This document shows, piece by piece, positions 49,320 through 59,150 of a stretch of DNA of 64,000 bases; within the stretch, counting starts at the first letter, position 1, and each line of letters begins with the position of its first letter. Made by a program: the position numbers and the translations under genes. Source of the stretch: Microbacterium sp. SD291 (GTDB lineage Bacteria > Actinomycetota > Actinomycetes > Actinomycetales > Microbacteriaceae); NCBI RefSeq assembly GCF_017355365.1, contig NZ_JADIJR010000002.1, positions 1-64,000 of the forward strand, given 5' to 3'. The notes under the pieces were generated by a model. The model searched no databases, was not told the DNA's origin, and was given only the letters and a program-made list of their open reading frames with translations.

Positions 49320-49862
49320 ATGACCGATCAGCGGCCCCAGTACGGCGAACTCGCGACACCCGAGGAACAGCGCAGGGCCGCGGGGCTGCCTCCGCTCGAC
49401 GAGGTGCAGCCGCTGCCGGAGCAGGCGACGCCGGCTCAATCCGTCGCGCCGGCCGCCGCAGTCCCGGAAGCCCCCGTCTCCTCCGGCTCGCGTCCCGTCG
49501 ACCGCCTGGTGACGATCGCGCTCCTCGCCTACGGCCTCGTGAACGTCGTGATCACCGGCCTGTCGTACCTCGACTTCTCGACCGTGATGGACCAGGCCAT
49601 GAACACGCTCGGGATCGAAGGGGAGTTCACCAACTTCGCGCAGGGCAGGACCTGGGGCACGATCGCCGCCGTCGTCCTCGTGATCGGCTGGTCGCTCACC
49701 GCCATGCTCGCGATCCGCCGGCTGCGCCGCGGACGACGCAGCTGGTGGGTGCCCCTGGTCGGCGCGGCGGCGACGCTGCTCCTCACCTCGATCTGCGTCG
49801 CCGTGCCCATGCTCGGCGACCCCGCCTTCCTGGACTACGTCTCGAAGGCGTCAGGCAGTTGA
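49320..49862 (+). CDS. DUF6264-like membrane protein
   Basis: 180 aa. A Pro/Ala-rich cytoplasmic start is followed by three to four membrane segments (about 62-82, 115-135, 145-165). Matches the DUF6264 pattern with the short opening RPQYGELATPEEQR, which is typical of Microbacteriaceae. Function unknown. TAGCAT (49308-49313) lies 6 nt before the ATG. Its stop overlaps the next gene start by 4 bp (TTGA). Confidence 0.82.
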   Translation: MTDQRPQYGELATPEEQRRAAGLPPLDEVQPLPEQATPAQSVAPAAAVPEAPVSSGSRPVDRLVTIALLAYGLVNVVITGLSYLDFSTVMDQAMNTLGIEGEFTNFAQGRTWGTIAAVVLVIGWSLTAMLAIRRLRRGRRSWWVPLVGAAATLLLTSICVAVPMLGDPAFLDYVSKASGS

Positions 49863-50407
49863 GTCGTCTCGTCGCGGTCTGCGCGGTGCATGAGCTGCGC
49901 CCGGACTCCGGCACCGTGGGCACGACGGCGATCGACAAGCGTCAGGTCGACGGCGCGGTGCGTGTCGGATCGTACGGCGTCTACGCCGACGTGCAGGCGG
50001 ATCGCAAGCACCACGGCGGGCTGGACAAGGCGCTGTACGCCTACGCGCAGGAGGATGCGCTGTTCTGGTCGGACGAGCTCGGTCGCGAGCTGCCACCCGG
50101 TTGGTTCGGCGAGAACCTGCGAGTCGAGGGCATCGACGTCAACGCGGCGCTGGTCGGCGAGCAGTGGCAGATCGGATCGAGCCTGATCGTCGAGGTCACG
50201 ATGCCGCGCACACCGTGCCAGACCTTCGCCCGCTGGGTCGGTGGCGACGACGAACGCGGCTGGGTGAAGCGGTTCTCGCAGGCCCGTCGGCTCGGGCCCT
50301 ACCTGCGGGTCGTCAAAAGCGGCAGAGTGCAGGCCGGCGACGAGATCGTCGTGCTGCATCGTCCGGAGGGTGCGCCGACCATTCTGGACATCTACCGGGG
50401 ACCCTGA
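49859..50407 (+). CDS. MOSC domain-containing protein
   Basis: 182 aa. The MOSC domain has VYADVQADRKHHGGLDKALYAYAQEDA and WFGENLRVEGI early, and the Cys of MPRTPCQTFARW that MOSC proteins use for sulfur chemistry. Members of this YiiM-like group handle sulfur carrier or N-hydroxylated substrates. TTG start overlapping the DUF6264 stop is my choice, as no ATG or GTG fits as well. Followed by a palindromic terminator. Confidence 0.87.
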   Translation: MSRLVAVCAVHELRPDSGTVGTTAIDKRQVDGAVRVGSYGVYADVQADRKHHGGLDKALYAYAQEDALFWSDELGRELPPGWFGENLRVEGIDVNAALVGEQWQIGSSLIVEVTMPRTPCQTFARWVGGDDERGWVKRFSQARRLGPYLRVVKSGRVQAGDEIVVLHRPEGAPTILDIYRGP

Positions 50408-50446
50408 GCCGCGGCCGGACCCGGCGAGGCGTCGGTGCACATGAGA

Positions 50447-50472
50447 ACGCCCCGGCCGATCGGCCGGGGCGT
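50447..50472. terminator. 26-nt palindromic terminator between MOSC gene and fba
   Basis: ACGCCCCGGCCGA is followed by its exact complement TCGGCCGGGGCGT. It lies between convergent genes and serves both, although T runs are short. Confidence 0.8.
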
Positions 50473-50495
50473 GCTCATGCGATCGTCGCCGACCG

Positions 50496-51524
<1,029 letters not shown>

Positions 51525-51706
51525 GAGAACTCCTGCGGTAGGGGAAGCCGGGACAGCAGTCACTCTATCGGGGAGCGCCGCCGGATGCCTTCGGCGTGAC
51601 GCCGCGGCACCGGTGCTCCTGCACCTGCGTTAAGAAACGTGATTCCTTCGGCGGAATCATCCCGTAAACCGGCGAGATCGCGCACGTCGCTGGATAGGCT
51701 GGCCGC

Positions 51707-52693
51707 ATGGTGAGTCTGACAGCCGATCTGAGTCCTCTTCGTCCCGACCGCAACCTCGCAATGGAGCTGGTGCGTGCGACCGAGGCGGCATCGATCCGCG
51801 CGGTGCCCTTCATCGGCCGCGGCGCCAAGGAGGCCGCCGACGGTGCGGCCGTCGACGCCATGCGCGCCTTCCTCGGCACCGTCGCCTTCCAGGGCCGTGT
51901 CGTGATCGGCGAGGGGGAGAAGGACAACGCCCCGATGCTCTTCAACGGCGAGGTCGTCGGCACCGGCACCGGTCCGCTGTGCGATATCGCCGTCGACCCG
52001 ATCGACGGGACGTCGCTGACCGCTGCCGGCCGCCAGAACGCGCTGTCGGTGATCGCCGTGTCGGATCGCGGAACCATGCTCGACGCGTCCAGCGTGTTCT
52101 ACATGGACAAGCTCGTCACGGGCCCTGCAGGGGTCGGCGTCGTCGACATCCGCCTGCCCGTCGGCGAGAACATCCGACGCCTCGCGGGTGCACTCGGCAA
52201 GCCGGTCGACGAGATCGTCGTCTCGGTGCTGAACCGGCCCCGCCACGAGAAGCTCATCCAGGAGATCCGCGACGCGGGCGCCGGAACGCGTCTCATGAGC
52301 GACGGCGACGTCGCCGGCGGCATCAACGCCGCGCGTCACGGTGCGCGCACCGACATGTGCGTGGGCGTCGGCGGCAGCCCCGAGGGCATCGTCACGGCGT
52401 GCGCGATCAAGGCGCTCGGCGGCCACATCCAGGGTCGCCTCTGGCCTCGTGACGACGACGAGCGCCAGCGCGGCATCGACGCGGGCCTCGACATGGACAA
52501 GGTGTACGAGGCGGACGACCTCGTCCGGGGCGACAACACGATCTTCGTCGCCACCGGTGTCACCGATGGACAGCTCGTCGCGGGTGTGCGTCGTGAGGCG
52601 GGCTACATCTACACCGAGAGCGTCGTGCTGCGCGGTGCCTCCGGCACGCTGCGTCGCATCGCCTCGGAGCACCTCGTCTCGAAGTGGCTCTGA
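51707..52693 (+). CDS. glpX: Class II fructose-1,6-bisphosphatase
   Basis: Gluconeogenic phosphatase, 328 aa. GEGEKDNAPML and DPIDGTSLTA carry the metal and substrate ligands of the GlpX family, and VGGSPEGIVTACAIKALGG is the third conserved block. TAGGCT (51695-51700) lies 6 nt before the ATG, so the message is probably leaderless. Fba and GlpX back to back mark a small sugar-phosphate locus. Confidence 0.97.
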   Translation: MVSLTADLSPLRPDRNLAMELVRATEAASIRAVPFIGRGAKEAADGAAVDAMRAFLGTVAFQGRVVIGEGEKDNAPMLFNGEVVGTGTGPLCDIAVDPIDGTSLTAAGRQNALSVIAVSDRGTMLDASSVFYMDKLVTGPAGVGVVDIRLPVGENIRRLAGALGKPVDEIVVSVLNRPRHEKLIQEIRDAGAGTRLMSDGDVAGGINAARHGARTDMCVGVGGSPEGIVTACAIKALGGHIQGRLWPRDDDERQRGIDAGLDMDKVYEADDLVRGDNTIFVATGVTDGQLVAGVRREAGYIYTESVVLRGASGTLRRIASEHLVSKWL

Positions 52694-52784
52694 CGCTCCT
52701 CCCGCACGGCTGATTCACGGTTCATCGTTACCGACTCGGTACGCCGCGTTCGCGCGCGTGCCGGGGTCTTCCCGAGGCGACGTG

Positions 52785-52796
52785 TCACAATTGTGA
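52785..52796. promoter_or_regulatory. 12-bp perfect palindrome, possible operator
   Basis: TCACAATTGTGA lies about 59 bp before the small ORF at 52855 in a gap that is AT-richer than its surroundings. A regulator dimer could bind it. No protein partner can be named from sequence. Confidence 0.4.
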
Positions 52797-52854
52797 GTGG
52801 ATTTGTCGCCGTCGACGGAGCCGCCAGGCACCGCACGGACAGGAAGGCGAGCAG

Positions 52855-53145
52855 ATGACATCGCAGCACGCGAACGGCTCGAAGGCCGCACCCGCGAAGA
52901 TCGTGACGACGAACACCGGCCGCATCCTCCGGGTGAACCCGGGCGACACGGTTGCGCCTGCCCCGCCCGCTCCGGCACCCGGCGCCCACCCCGTGGTCAT
53001 CGACCCTGCTCGCCGCACGGACGTGCTCTTCCGGGTGCGACGTGACGAGGGACACGAGCCGAGCGCGTGGTGGATGATCGGTGCATTCCTGGTGACGAGC
53101 GCGCTCGTCATCCTGCTGCTCAGCGGCGTTCCCGGCGTGGCCTGA
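52855..53145 (+). CDS. Small Pro-rich single-pass membrane protein, unknown function
   Basis: 96 aa. The N-terminal half is Ala/Pro-rich and probably disordered (VAPAPPAPAPGAHPVVI), then a basic patch (RVRRDEGHE) and one C-terminal membrane helix (about 74-93). GGAAGG before the ATG is the ribosome-binding site. No family recognised. It is convergent with rmuC. Confidence 0.65.
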   Translation: MTSQHANGSKAAPAKIVTTNTGRILRVNPGDTVAPAPPAPAPGAHPVVIDPARRTDVLFRVRRDEGHEPSAWWMIGAFLVTSALVILLLSGVPGVA

Positions 53146-53177
53146 CCGCCCCAGGTCGCACTCGCGCGCTGCCCCGG

Positions 53178-54410
53178 TCACACCCGGTCGCGCACGTCTC
53201 CGACGTCGGCGCGGAGCGCTGCGGCATCCGCCGGTTCATCGCCGACGAGTTCGGATGCGGTGAACTTCCGCGTCTGCGCCGTGATCGCCGGAGGAGCCCC
53301 TTCCAGTGCAGAGACGTCGATGCCGGGGAACTGCCTCGCCGTGACCAGCACGCGGCTCTCCAGCGAGCCCGCGAACTTGTTGTAGCTGTCGACCGTGCGC
53401 TCCAGCGCCCGCCGCAGGTCGTCAGCGTGCCCCGCGAGCACTCCGAGACGGTCGTAGAGCTGCGTGCCCAGGTTCAGCAGGGCTCGCGCCTCGGTCGAGA
53501 CCTCCTGCTGCGTCCAGGTGTACGCGACGGTCTTCAGCACCGCCCAGAGGTTGACGGGCGAGGCGAGTGCCACGCGCCGGCTGAATGCGTAGTCGAGAAG
53601 AGTGGGATCCTCGTCGATCGCGGCGGCGAGCAGCGATTCGCTGGGAAGGAAGCAGATCACGAACTCCGGGCTCGCGTCGAGGCCCGACCAGTACGCCTTC
53701 TTCGCCAGGGCGTCGATGTGCGCACGAACCGCCTTGACGTGCTTCTGCATGTGCGCGCGGCGCTGCGCCTCGTGCGCGTCACCGCCGGGCAGCGCAGAGG
53801 CCTCGAGATAGGCATCGAGCGGAACCTTCGCATCGACGGCGATCGACGTGCCGCCGGCGAGACGGATGACCATGTCCGGCCGCCCCTGGCCGCGGTCGGA
53901 TGAGATCGTGGCCTGCAGGTCGAAGTCGACGTGCCGGGTGAGCCCCGCCGCCTCCACGACGCGCCGCAGCTGCGTCTCGCCCCAGACGCCCCGCGTGGCC
54001 GTGGAGCGGAGGGCGCCGGCCAGCGACTCGGTGGTCGCGCGCAGCGCCTCATCGGACTCCTGCGCCCGTCGGAGCTGCTCGGCCAGCGAGCCGAACTGGG
54101 CATGCCGCTCCTGTTCGATGGCCGTGACCTTCTGCTGCATCTGCTGAAGGCTCTCGCGCACGGGCGCGAGGGCCGTGAGCACTGCGTTCTGCTGCTGCAC
54201 GCGAAGCGCCTCGGCGCGCTGCTCCTCGCGCGTGTGCTCCACCGCGTCGCGGTACAGGTCGTACTGCCGATCGCGATCGTCCCGCGCGGCGGCGAGCTCG
54301 GCCTGCGCGCGGGCGAGATCGGCGGCCCCGCGCGCCGAGCGCAGGAACCAGCCCGCGGCGGTCCCGGCGGCGAGGGCCAGGAGGAGCAGCACGATCATCA
54401 GAGCATCCAT
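53178..54410 (-). CDS. rmuC: DNA recombination protein RmuC
   Basis: 410 aa. An N-terminal membrane helix (about 3-20) is followed by a long coiled coil (about 30-120) and the RmuC nuclease-like domain with GVWGETQLRRVVEAAGL, RPDMVIRLAGG and IAVDAKVPLDAYLEA (conserved Asp/Lys of a restriction-nuclease-like fold). Thought to limit rearrangements at inverted repeats. CACCAT lies 6 nt before the ATG. It follows the DEDDh exonuclease on the same strand. Confidence 0.95.
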   Translation of the reverse strand: MDALMIVLLLLALAAGTAAGWFLRSARGAADLARAQAELAAARDDRDRQYDLYRDAVEHTREEQRAEALRVQQQNAVLTALAPVRESLQQMQQKVTAIEQERHAQFGSLAEQLRRAQESDEALRATTESLAGALRSTATRGVWGETQLRRVVEAAGLTRHVDFDLQATISSDRGQGRPDMVIRLAGGTSIAVDAKVPLDAYLEASALPGGDAHEAQRRAHMQKHVKAVRAHIDALAKKAYWSGLDASPEFVICFLPSESLLAAAIDEDPTLLDYAFSRRVALASPVNLWAVLKTVAYTWTQQEVSTEARALLNLGTQLYDRLGVLAGHADDLRRALERTVDSYNKFAGSLESRVLVTARQFPGIDVSALEGAPPAITAQTRKFTASELVGDEPADAAALRADVGDVRDRV

Positions 54411-54482
54411 GACTCCATGGTGCGCCCAGCCTCCGACATTCGTCCGACGGCGCGGTGCGCGTCGCGCACCGGCCGGGGAAAG

Positions 54483-55076
54483 TCAGGCGACGGCGCGCTC
54501 GGGCGTCGCGACCGCGGGCTCAGTGATGCGCAGGCTCAGCGCTCCGGCAAGGGTGAAGACGTCGGATGCTCCGGCGCGATGGGCCGCGTCGATCACGATC
54601 TGCGCGCAGGCGCGTGCGTCGGCGAGGGCGTCGTGGTGCGAGAACTCGGCGAATCCCGCCGCAGCTGCCGCCTTCGGCAGCCGGTACGAATCGAGGTCAT
54701 AGGTCTTGCGGGCGACCTGCAGGCTGCACAGCGAGCGATACGGCGGGCAGATGTCGCCGGTCGCCTCGGAGGCGCGGCGCAGCACGTTCAGATCGAAGCC
54801 GGCGTTGTGCGCGACCAGCACGTCGGCGCCGGCGAAATCGCAGAGCCGGTCGAACTGCTCCGACCAGGTCGCGGCATCCCGGACATCCTGCGGGCGGATG
54901 CCGTGGATCCTGACGTTCCACTCCTGGAACTCGTCGTGCCCTGCGGGCGGCTGGATCAGCCAGCCGGCGGTGGCGACGACCTGCCCGCCGCGCACGCGGA
55001 CGAGTCCGACGGAGCAGGCGGAGGCGGGGCTGGAGTTCGCCGTCTCGAAGTCGATCGCGGTGAAGTCCAGTGGCAC
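54483..55076 (-). CDS. DEDDh 3'-5' exonuclease (DnaQ-like)
   Basis: 197 aa RNase T/DnaQ fold. Asp9 and Glu11 (AIDFETA), Asp95 (HNAGFD), and His148 with Asp153 (HHDALADAR) make up the DEDDh site. It could act in proofreading or repair, or in RNA trimming. The GTG start at 55076 has GGGAGAAAGTGGG upstream. Paired with rmuC, which suggests a DNA maintenance role. Confidence 0.93.
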   Translation of the reverse strand: MPLDFTAIDFETANSSPASACSVGLVRVRGGQVVATAGWLIQPPAGHDEFQEWNVRIHGIRPQDVRDAATWSEQFDRLCDFAGADVLVAHNAGFDLNVLRRASEATGDICPPYRSLCSLQVARKTYDLDSYRLPKAAAAAGFAEFSHHDALADARACAQIVIDAAHRAGASDVFTLAGALSLRITEPAVATPERAVA

Positions 55077-55157
55077 ATCCCCACTTTCTCCCGGTGTCCC
55101 ATCCTCGCCGGCCAGGCGCGCCGATCTCGGGGCGAGCCGCTGCGGAGCGGTCCGCAG

Positions 55158-55814
55158 TCAGCGACGCTCGGCGCCGACGATGCGCCAGGCGCGCTCGGAG
55201 TGTCGGTAGCGCGGCGCGAATCCATGGCTCTCGAGCACCTCGACCATCGACTCGGGGGAGTGCACGAATCCGCGATACTCATGACCGAGAACGCGGCACC
55301 ACGTGTTCACCGCGGCCACACCGGCGCGGGTGGTCCAGGTCCGCGGAGGATGGCTGAAGACGATCGCGCGCCGCGCGTGTTCAGCAGCGGCGCTGAGCAG
55401 TCTGGCGTAGTCGGGATAGCAGCAGACGACGCGATGGAGCACGACGAAGTCTGCGCGGCCCACGGCGCCGGGGGCGGCGGCGATATCGACGCCGAGCATC
55501 CGCTCCGCCCGTGCGCCGAGACCGGCCTCGTCCAGCAGCCGTCTCGCCTCGCGCTCGTACGCGCCGGACAGCTCGAGATTCGTCGTCTTCGCGGCACCCC
55601 GCTTCAGGAGTTCCAGCTGGATGTCGCCGATGCCGCCGCCGATCTCCAGGATCGACGCGCCCTCGACGCCGGCGGCCGAAGCGAACTCCACCATGCGCTG
55701 CGCCGTCGGAGTGAGACCCCGGCGACGGTATTCACGCGCGAGCCGCCGGGCGAATCGGTCGTCGAACTCGCGATCGTAACCGCCTGGCGTGCGCGAGGCG
55801 CAGCAGTCGTCCAT
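55158..55814 (-). CDS. Class I SAM-dependent methyltransferase
   Basis: 218 aa. The SAM loop is ILEIGGGIGDIQLELL (around residues 54-69), with an acidic second strand (NLELSGAYE) and a fourth-strand motif ADFVVLHRVVCCYPD. The cysteine-rich start (MDDCCASRTPGG) is unusual. Resembles ChlM/UbiG-type enzymes; substrate unknown. A GTG lies one codon upstream, but CATACT (55826-55821) is 6 nt before the ATG, which is used. Confidence 0.85.
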   Translation of the reverse strand: MDDCCASRTPGGYDREFDDRFARRLAREYRRRGLTPTAQRMVEFASAAGVEGASILEIGGGIGDIQLELLKRGAAKTTNLELSGAYEREARRLLDEAGLGARAERMLGVDIAAAPGAVGRADFVVLHRVVCCYPDYARLLSAAAEHARRAIVFSHPPRTWTTRAGVAAVNTWCRVLGHEYRGFVHSPESMVEVLESHGFAPRYRHSERAWRIVGAERR

Positions 55815-55843
55815 CACTCCAGTATGCGACGTAGGCTGGCGAC

Positions 55844-56584
55844 ATGGGTGATGAGCGTGCGACGTCGTTCGGCGCCGAGGCGGGGAGCTACGAGGCGGGC
55901 CGTCCCGAGTATCCGTTCGAGGCCGTGGCCTGGATGCTGGAGACTATGCCGGAAGGCGTGAGACGGATCGCGGACGTCGGTGCAGGGACCGGAAAGCTCA
56001 CCAGAGCACTCGCGAATGCGCCGGATGCCGAGGTCGTCGCGATCGACCCGGATCCGACGATGTTGGCGGCACTGCGAGACCGCGTCCCCGGCATCCCCAC
56101 TTTCGCCGGGACGGCGGAGCATCTTCCCCTGCCCGATGCGAGCGTCGACGCGGTCGTGCTCGGCCAGGCCTGGCACTGGGTCGACCCCGTGGCGGCGTCC
56201 GCGGAGATCGGCAGGGCCGTGCGCCCGGGCGGAGTGCTCGGACTGATCTGGAACATCCGCGACGAGCGCGCCGACTGGGTGCGGCGCCTCACCGAGATCA
56301 TGCACAGCAGTCCGGCGGAGAACATGGTGAACGGCCCGCACGGGCCTCAGGTCTCTGAGCCGTTCGGCGAACTCGAATCCGGGTCCTGGGAGTGGAACCG
56401 GGCGATGAGCCGGACGGAGCTGCACCAGATGGCGTTCTCGCGCAGCTACCTCATCACTGCTGCGGAGGATGAGCGGACGCTCATCCGGCGGCGCATGGAC
56501 GATCTGTTCGACGAACTGGGTCTCGGCGACGGCACGATCGACTTGCCCTACATCACGACGGCGTTCCGCACGACACGGAGCTGA
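55844..56584 (+). CDS. Class I SAM-dependent methyltransferase (Methyltransf_11)
   Basis: 246 aa. ADVGAGTGKLTRAL is the SAM loop, DAEVVAIDPDPTML the second strand, and DAVVLGQAWHWVDPV the fourth-strand region, the standard layout of this family. TAGGCT (55832-55837) lies 6 nt before the ATG. The two methyltransferase genes are divergent and share a 29-bp gap, so their -10 boxes nearly touch. Substrate unknown. Confidence 0.88.
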   Translation: MGDERATSFGAEAGSYEAGRPEYPFEAVAWMLETMPEGVRRIADVGAGTGKLTRALANAPDAEVVAIDPDPTMLAALRDRVPGIPTFAGTAEHLPLPDASVDAVVLGQAWHWVDPVAASAEIGRAVRPGGVLGLIWNIRDERADWVRRLTEIMHSSPAENMVNGPHGPQVSEPFGELESGSWEWNRAMSRTELHQMAFSRSYLITAAEDERTLIRRRMDDLFDELGLGDGTIDLPYITTAFRTTRS

Positions 56585-56641
56585 GCGGATGCCCCTGAGT
56601 CCACAGAGTCGGGGCATCCGCGCCAGGTAGACTCGTACCCC

Positions 56642-57715
56642 GTGGCTCTCACTATCGGCATCGTCGGCCTGCCCAACGTCGGCAAGTCCACCCTTTTCAA
56701 CGCACTCACCAAGAACGACGTGCTCGCGGCGAACTATCCGTTCGCGACGATCGAGCCGAACATCGGCGTGGTGAACCTGCCGGACCCGCGACTGAACAAG
56801 CTTGCGGAGATCTTCGGCAGCGAGCGCATCCTCCCCGCCGCGGTGTCGTTCGTCGACATCGCCGGTATCGTGCGCGGTGCGAGCGAGGGCGAGGGCCTGG
56901 GCAACAAGTTCCTGGCGAACATCCGCGAGGCCGATGCGATCGCTCAGGTCGTACGCGGCTTCGCCGATGACGACGTCGTGCATGTGGACGGTGCGGTGAA
57001 CCCGGCATCCGACATGGAGACGATCAACGCCGAGCTCATGCTCGCCGACCTCGAGACCGTGGACAGGGCGATCACCCGCTACGAGAAGGAAGTGCGCGGC
57101 AAGAAGGTCGAGCCGCTCGTGCTCGAGACGGCCGTCGCCGCGAAGGACGCGCTCGAGCGCGGCATCCTGCTCTCCGTCTCGGGTCTCGACCTCGCACCGA
57201 TCCGCGAGCTGGGCCTGCTGACCTCGAAGCCGGTCATCTTCGTCTTCAACGTCGACGAGGGTGTACTGACGGATGCTGCGCGCAAGGAGGAGCTCGCGGC
57301 CCTCGTGGCGCCGGCGAAGGCCATCTTCCTGGACGCGAAGATCGAATCGGAGCTCATCGACCTCGACCCGGAGGATGCCGCAGAGCTCCTCGCGTCGACC
57401 GGTCAGGAGGAGTCCGGCCTCGATCAGCTCGCCCGCATCGGATTCGACACCCTGGGCCTGCAGACGTACCTGACCGCGGGGCCCAAGGAGGCTCGCGCCT
57501 GGACGATCGGCAAGGGCTGGAAGGCGCCGCAGGCCGCGGGCGTCATCCACACTGACTTCGAGAAGGGCTTCATCAAGGCTGAAGTCGTCTCGTTCGAAGA
57601 CCTCGTCGAGACCGGCTCCGTCGTGGAAGCCCGCGCCAAGGGCAAGGCCCGCCTCGAGGGCAAGGAATACGTGATGCAGGACGGCGACGTGGTGGAGTTC
57701 CGGTTTAACGTCTAG
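56642..57715 (+). CDS. ychF: Redox-regulated ATPase YchF
   Basis: Obg-related P-loop protein that hydrolyses ATP and binds the ribosome; 357 aa. P-loop GLPNVGKSTLFNAL, DIAGIVRGASEGEG (G3) and the altered G4 FNVDEG are as in YchF; the TGS domain is C-terminal. The GTG start lies 8 nt after TAGACT. The last codons (GAGTTCCGGTTTAACGTC, stop TAG) are unusual for this genome (TTT, TAG) and a near-copy of the same tail with TTC and TGA occurs at 59967-59985, after the AbiE module. Confidence 0.97.
   Translation: MALTIGIVGLPNVGKSTLFNALTKNDVLAANYPFATIEPNIGVVNLPDPRLNKLAEIFGSERILPAAVSFVDIAGIVRGASEGEGLGNKFLANIREADAIAQVVRGFADDDVVHVDGAVNPASDMETINAELMLADLETVDRAITRYEKEVRGKKVEPLVLETAVAAKDALERGILLSVSGLDLAPIRELGLLTSKPVIFVFNVDEGVLTDAARKEELAALVAPAKAIFLDAKIESELIDLDPEDAAELLASTGQEESGLDQLARIGFDTLGLQTYLTAGPKEARAWTIGKGWKAPQAAGVIHTDFEKGFIKAEVVSFEDLVETGSVVEARAKGKARLEGKEYVMQDGDVVEFRFNV
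57691..57709 (+). repeat. Left copy of the ychF 3'-end direct repeat (att-like)
   Basis: GGTGGAGTTCCGGTTTAAC is the end of ychF (VEFRFN). It matches GGTGGAGTTCCGCTTCAAC at 59967-59985 in 17 of 19 positions, in the same orientation and the same reading phase. Confidence 0.75.
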
Positions 57716-57733
57716 TCCTCTCGCCAGGGCACC

Positions 57734-57769
57734 TGTCACAACACTACCGTTTTCGGTATAGTTGTGACA
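57734..57769 (+). promoter_or_regulatory. Inverted repeat operator overlapping the AbiE promoter and start
   Basis: TGTCACAACACTACCG (57734-57749), a TTTT loop, and CGGTATAGTTGTGACA (57754-57769) match as an inverted repeat in 13 of 16 positions. The right arm contains TATAGT (57757-57762) and the A of the abiEi ATG (57769). AbiEi proteins are known to repress their own promoters through inverted repeats, so this is very likely the operator. Confidence 0.85.
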
Positions 57770-58311
57770 TGGCTACTGACGTCAAGTACCGGGACATCGT
57801 GCGCGAGGTGGCGCTCGATCACTATGGCTATGTCACCACTCGGGATGCGGTCGAGGCTGGCGTGCCTGCCGTTGAGTTGCCCAAGCTTGCCGCTCGTGGC
57901 GGCGTGGAGCATGTTGCGTACGGTCTGTACCGCGTACCTGAGGTTCCTCCTACGAGACTCGACAAGTTCGCTGAGGCGCTCCTGCGCGCTGGTGAGACGG
58001 CGTACCTCCACGGCGAGTCGGTGCTGGCAGTATTCGGGCTCGCCAACGTGAACCCTCGGCGCATCAAGGTGGCGGTTCGCAGGCGCGCGCGCCCGGCGCT
58101 GCCAGCATTCGTCGAGTTGACGCAGCGGAGCGGTGACGTGAGCACCACGCTCTACGAGGGGCTCGAGTCGCAGACCGTCGCCGATGCGCTCCTCGAGTGC
58201 CGCGGACGCATCGAGACTGAACGTCTCCTGGAAGCCGCTAGGCAGGCGCGAGCAGAAGGCTTGCTCACCACTGTCGAATGGCAGCGGGTGGTGAAGGGGC
58301 TTCGACAGTGA
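57769..58311 (+). CDS. abiEi: Type IV AbiEi-family antitoxin
   Basis: 180 aa. The N-terminal winged helix (about 5-55, VALDHYGYVTTRDAVEAGV) and RGGVEHVAYGLYRVPEVP are hallmarks of AbiEi antitoxins that also repress transcription. The C-terminal part (YLHGESVLAVFGLANVNPRRIKVAVRRR) matches the antitoxin effector domain. The ATG is 6 nt after TATAGT, inside an inverted repeat. Codons are less GC-biased than in the core genes (GTT, CCT, GCT), a sign of acquisition. The stop overlaps the toxin start (GTGA). Confidence 0.92.
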   Translation: MATDVKYRDIVREVALDHYGYVTTRDAVEAGVPAVELPKLAARGGVEHVAYGLYRVPEVPPTRLDKFAEALLRAGETAYLHGESVLAVFGLANVNPRRIKVAVRRRARPALPAFVELTQRSGDVSTTLYEGLESQTVADALLECRGRIETERLLEAARQARAEGLLTTVEWQRVVKGLRQ

Positions 58312-59150
58312 GATATGCAGGTGCGCCGACGAGTGTGCGCTCTCTGGAGCAGCGGATCCGCAACCTCGAAGGCGACGATGGGCTGGCGCTGCGTCGCCGG
58401 GTCAGCATGGCGTTGGTTGTCGTAGGCCAGATGCTTCCCGGAGGGGTGGTGAAGGGTGGCAGTTCGATGGCGCTGCGCTACGGGCGTGGAACGCGCTTCA
58501 CCCAGGACCTCGATGCCGCACGTGTGCAGACGCTTGCCTGTTTCCGTCAGGAGTTCGAAGAAGCGCTGGTGCGCGGCTGGGCGGGTTTCACTGGTCGTTT
58601 GATCGAGAGATCGGCACCGCGGCCGCCAGCTGTTCCGACCGCGTATGTCATGCAGCCCTTTGACGTGAAGCTCGACTATCGGGGCAAGTCGTGGTGCTCA
58701 GTGAAGTTCGAGCTCGGTCACAACGAGATCGGCGACGCCGACGAGCCTGAGTTTCATCTCGCGGGCGACTTGGCTGAGCTCTTCACCGAGGTCGGTTTGG
58801 AGTCGCCGCGGCCGGTGCCGGTGATGCGCGCCGACCACCAGATCGCACAGAAGCTGCACGCGGTCTCCGGCGAGTCGAGCGAACGCGCCCGGGACCTCGT
58901 CGACCTTCAGTTACTCGATGCGGATGAAGGGCTCGATCTGGAGCAGGTGGCTGTGACGTGCGCACGGCTCTTCGGCTATCGGCGGCAGCAAGTGTGGCCT
59001 CCGACCATTGTCGCGGGAGCGAGCTGGGGCTCCCTGTACGTTGAGGCCGCGGACGGACTGTCTGTTCTGCCCTCTGCTGCGGAGGCCGTTGCCTGGGCCA
59101 ATGACTTCGTCCGACGCATCGCAGCGGCAGGCTCAAAGGATGTCCTGTGA
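58308..59150 (+). CDS. abiEii: Nucleotidyltransferase toxin AbiEii
   Basis: 280 aa toxin of the AbiEii/AbiGii nucleotidyltransferase superfamily. The nucleotide-binding motif KGGSSMALRYG (49-59) and the metal pair in FTQDLDA (Asp67, Asp69) are present, then DVKLDYRGK and the C-terminal RADHQIAQKLHAV and ERARDLVDLQLL blocks. GTG start overlaps the antitoxin stop. In characterised systems the toxin is neutralised without direct protein contact and can abort phage infection. The stop overlaps the hydrolase start. Confidence 0.92.
   Translation: MRYAGAPTSVRSLEQRIRNLEGDDGLALRRRVSMALVVVGQMLPGGVVKGGSSMALRYGRGTRFTQDLDAARVQTLACFRQEFEEALVRGWAGFTGRLIERSAPRPPAVPTAYVMQPFDVKLDYRGKSWCSVKFELGHNEIGDADEPEFHLAGDLAELFTEVGLESPRPVPVMRADHQIAQKLHAVSGESSERARDLVDLQLLDADEGLDLEQVAVTCARLFGYRRQQVWPPTIVAGASWGSLYVEAADGLSVLPSAAEAVAWANDFVRRIAAAGSKDVL

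Noticed and set aside
55814..57739. Minus-strand frame of 641 codons over the methyltransferase and ychF
   Set aside because: Shadow of ychF; no start signals or motifs.
58278..58307. Upstream start for the AbiEii toxin inside the antitoxin gene
   Set aside because: The GTG at 58308 gives the usual coupled overlap, and the upstream codons are out of frame antitoxin sequence.
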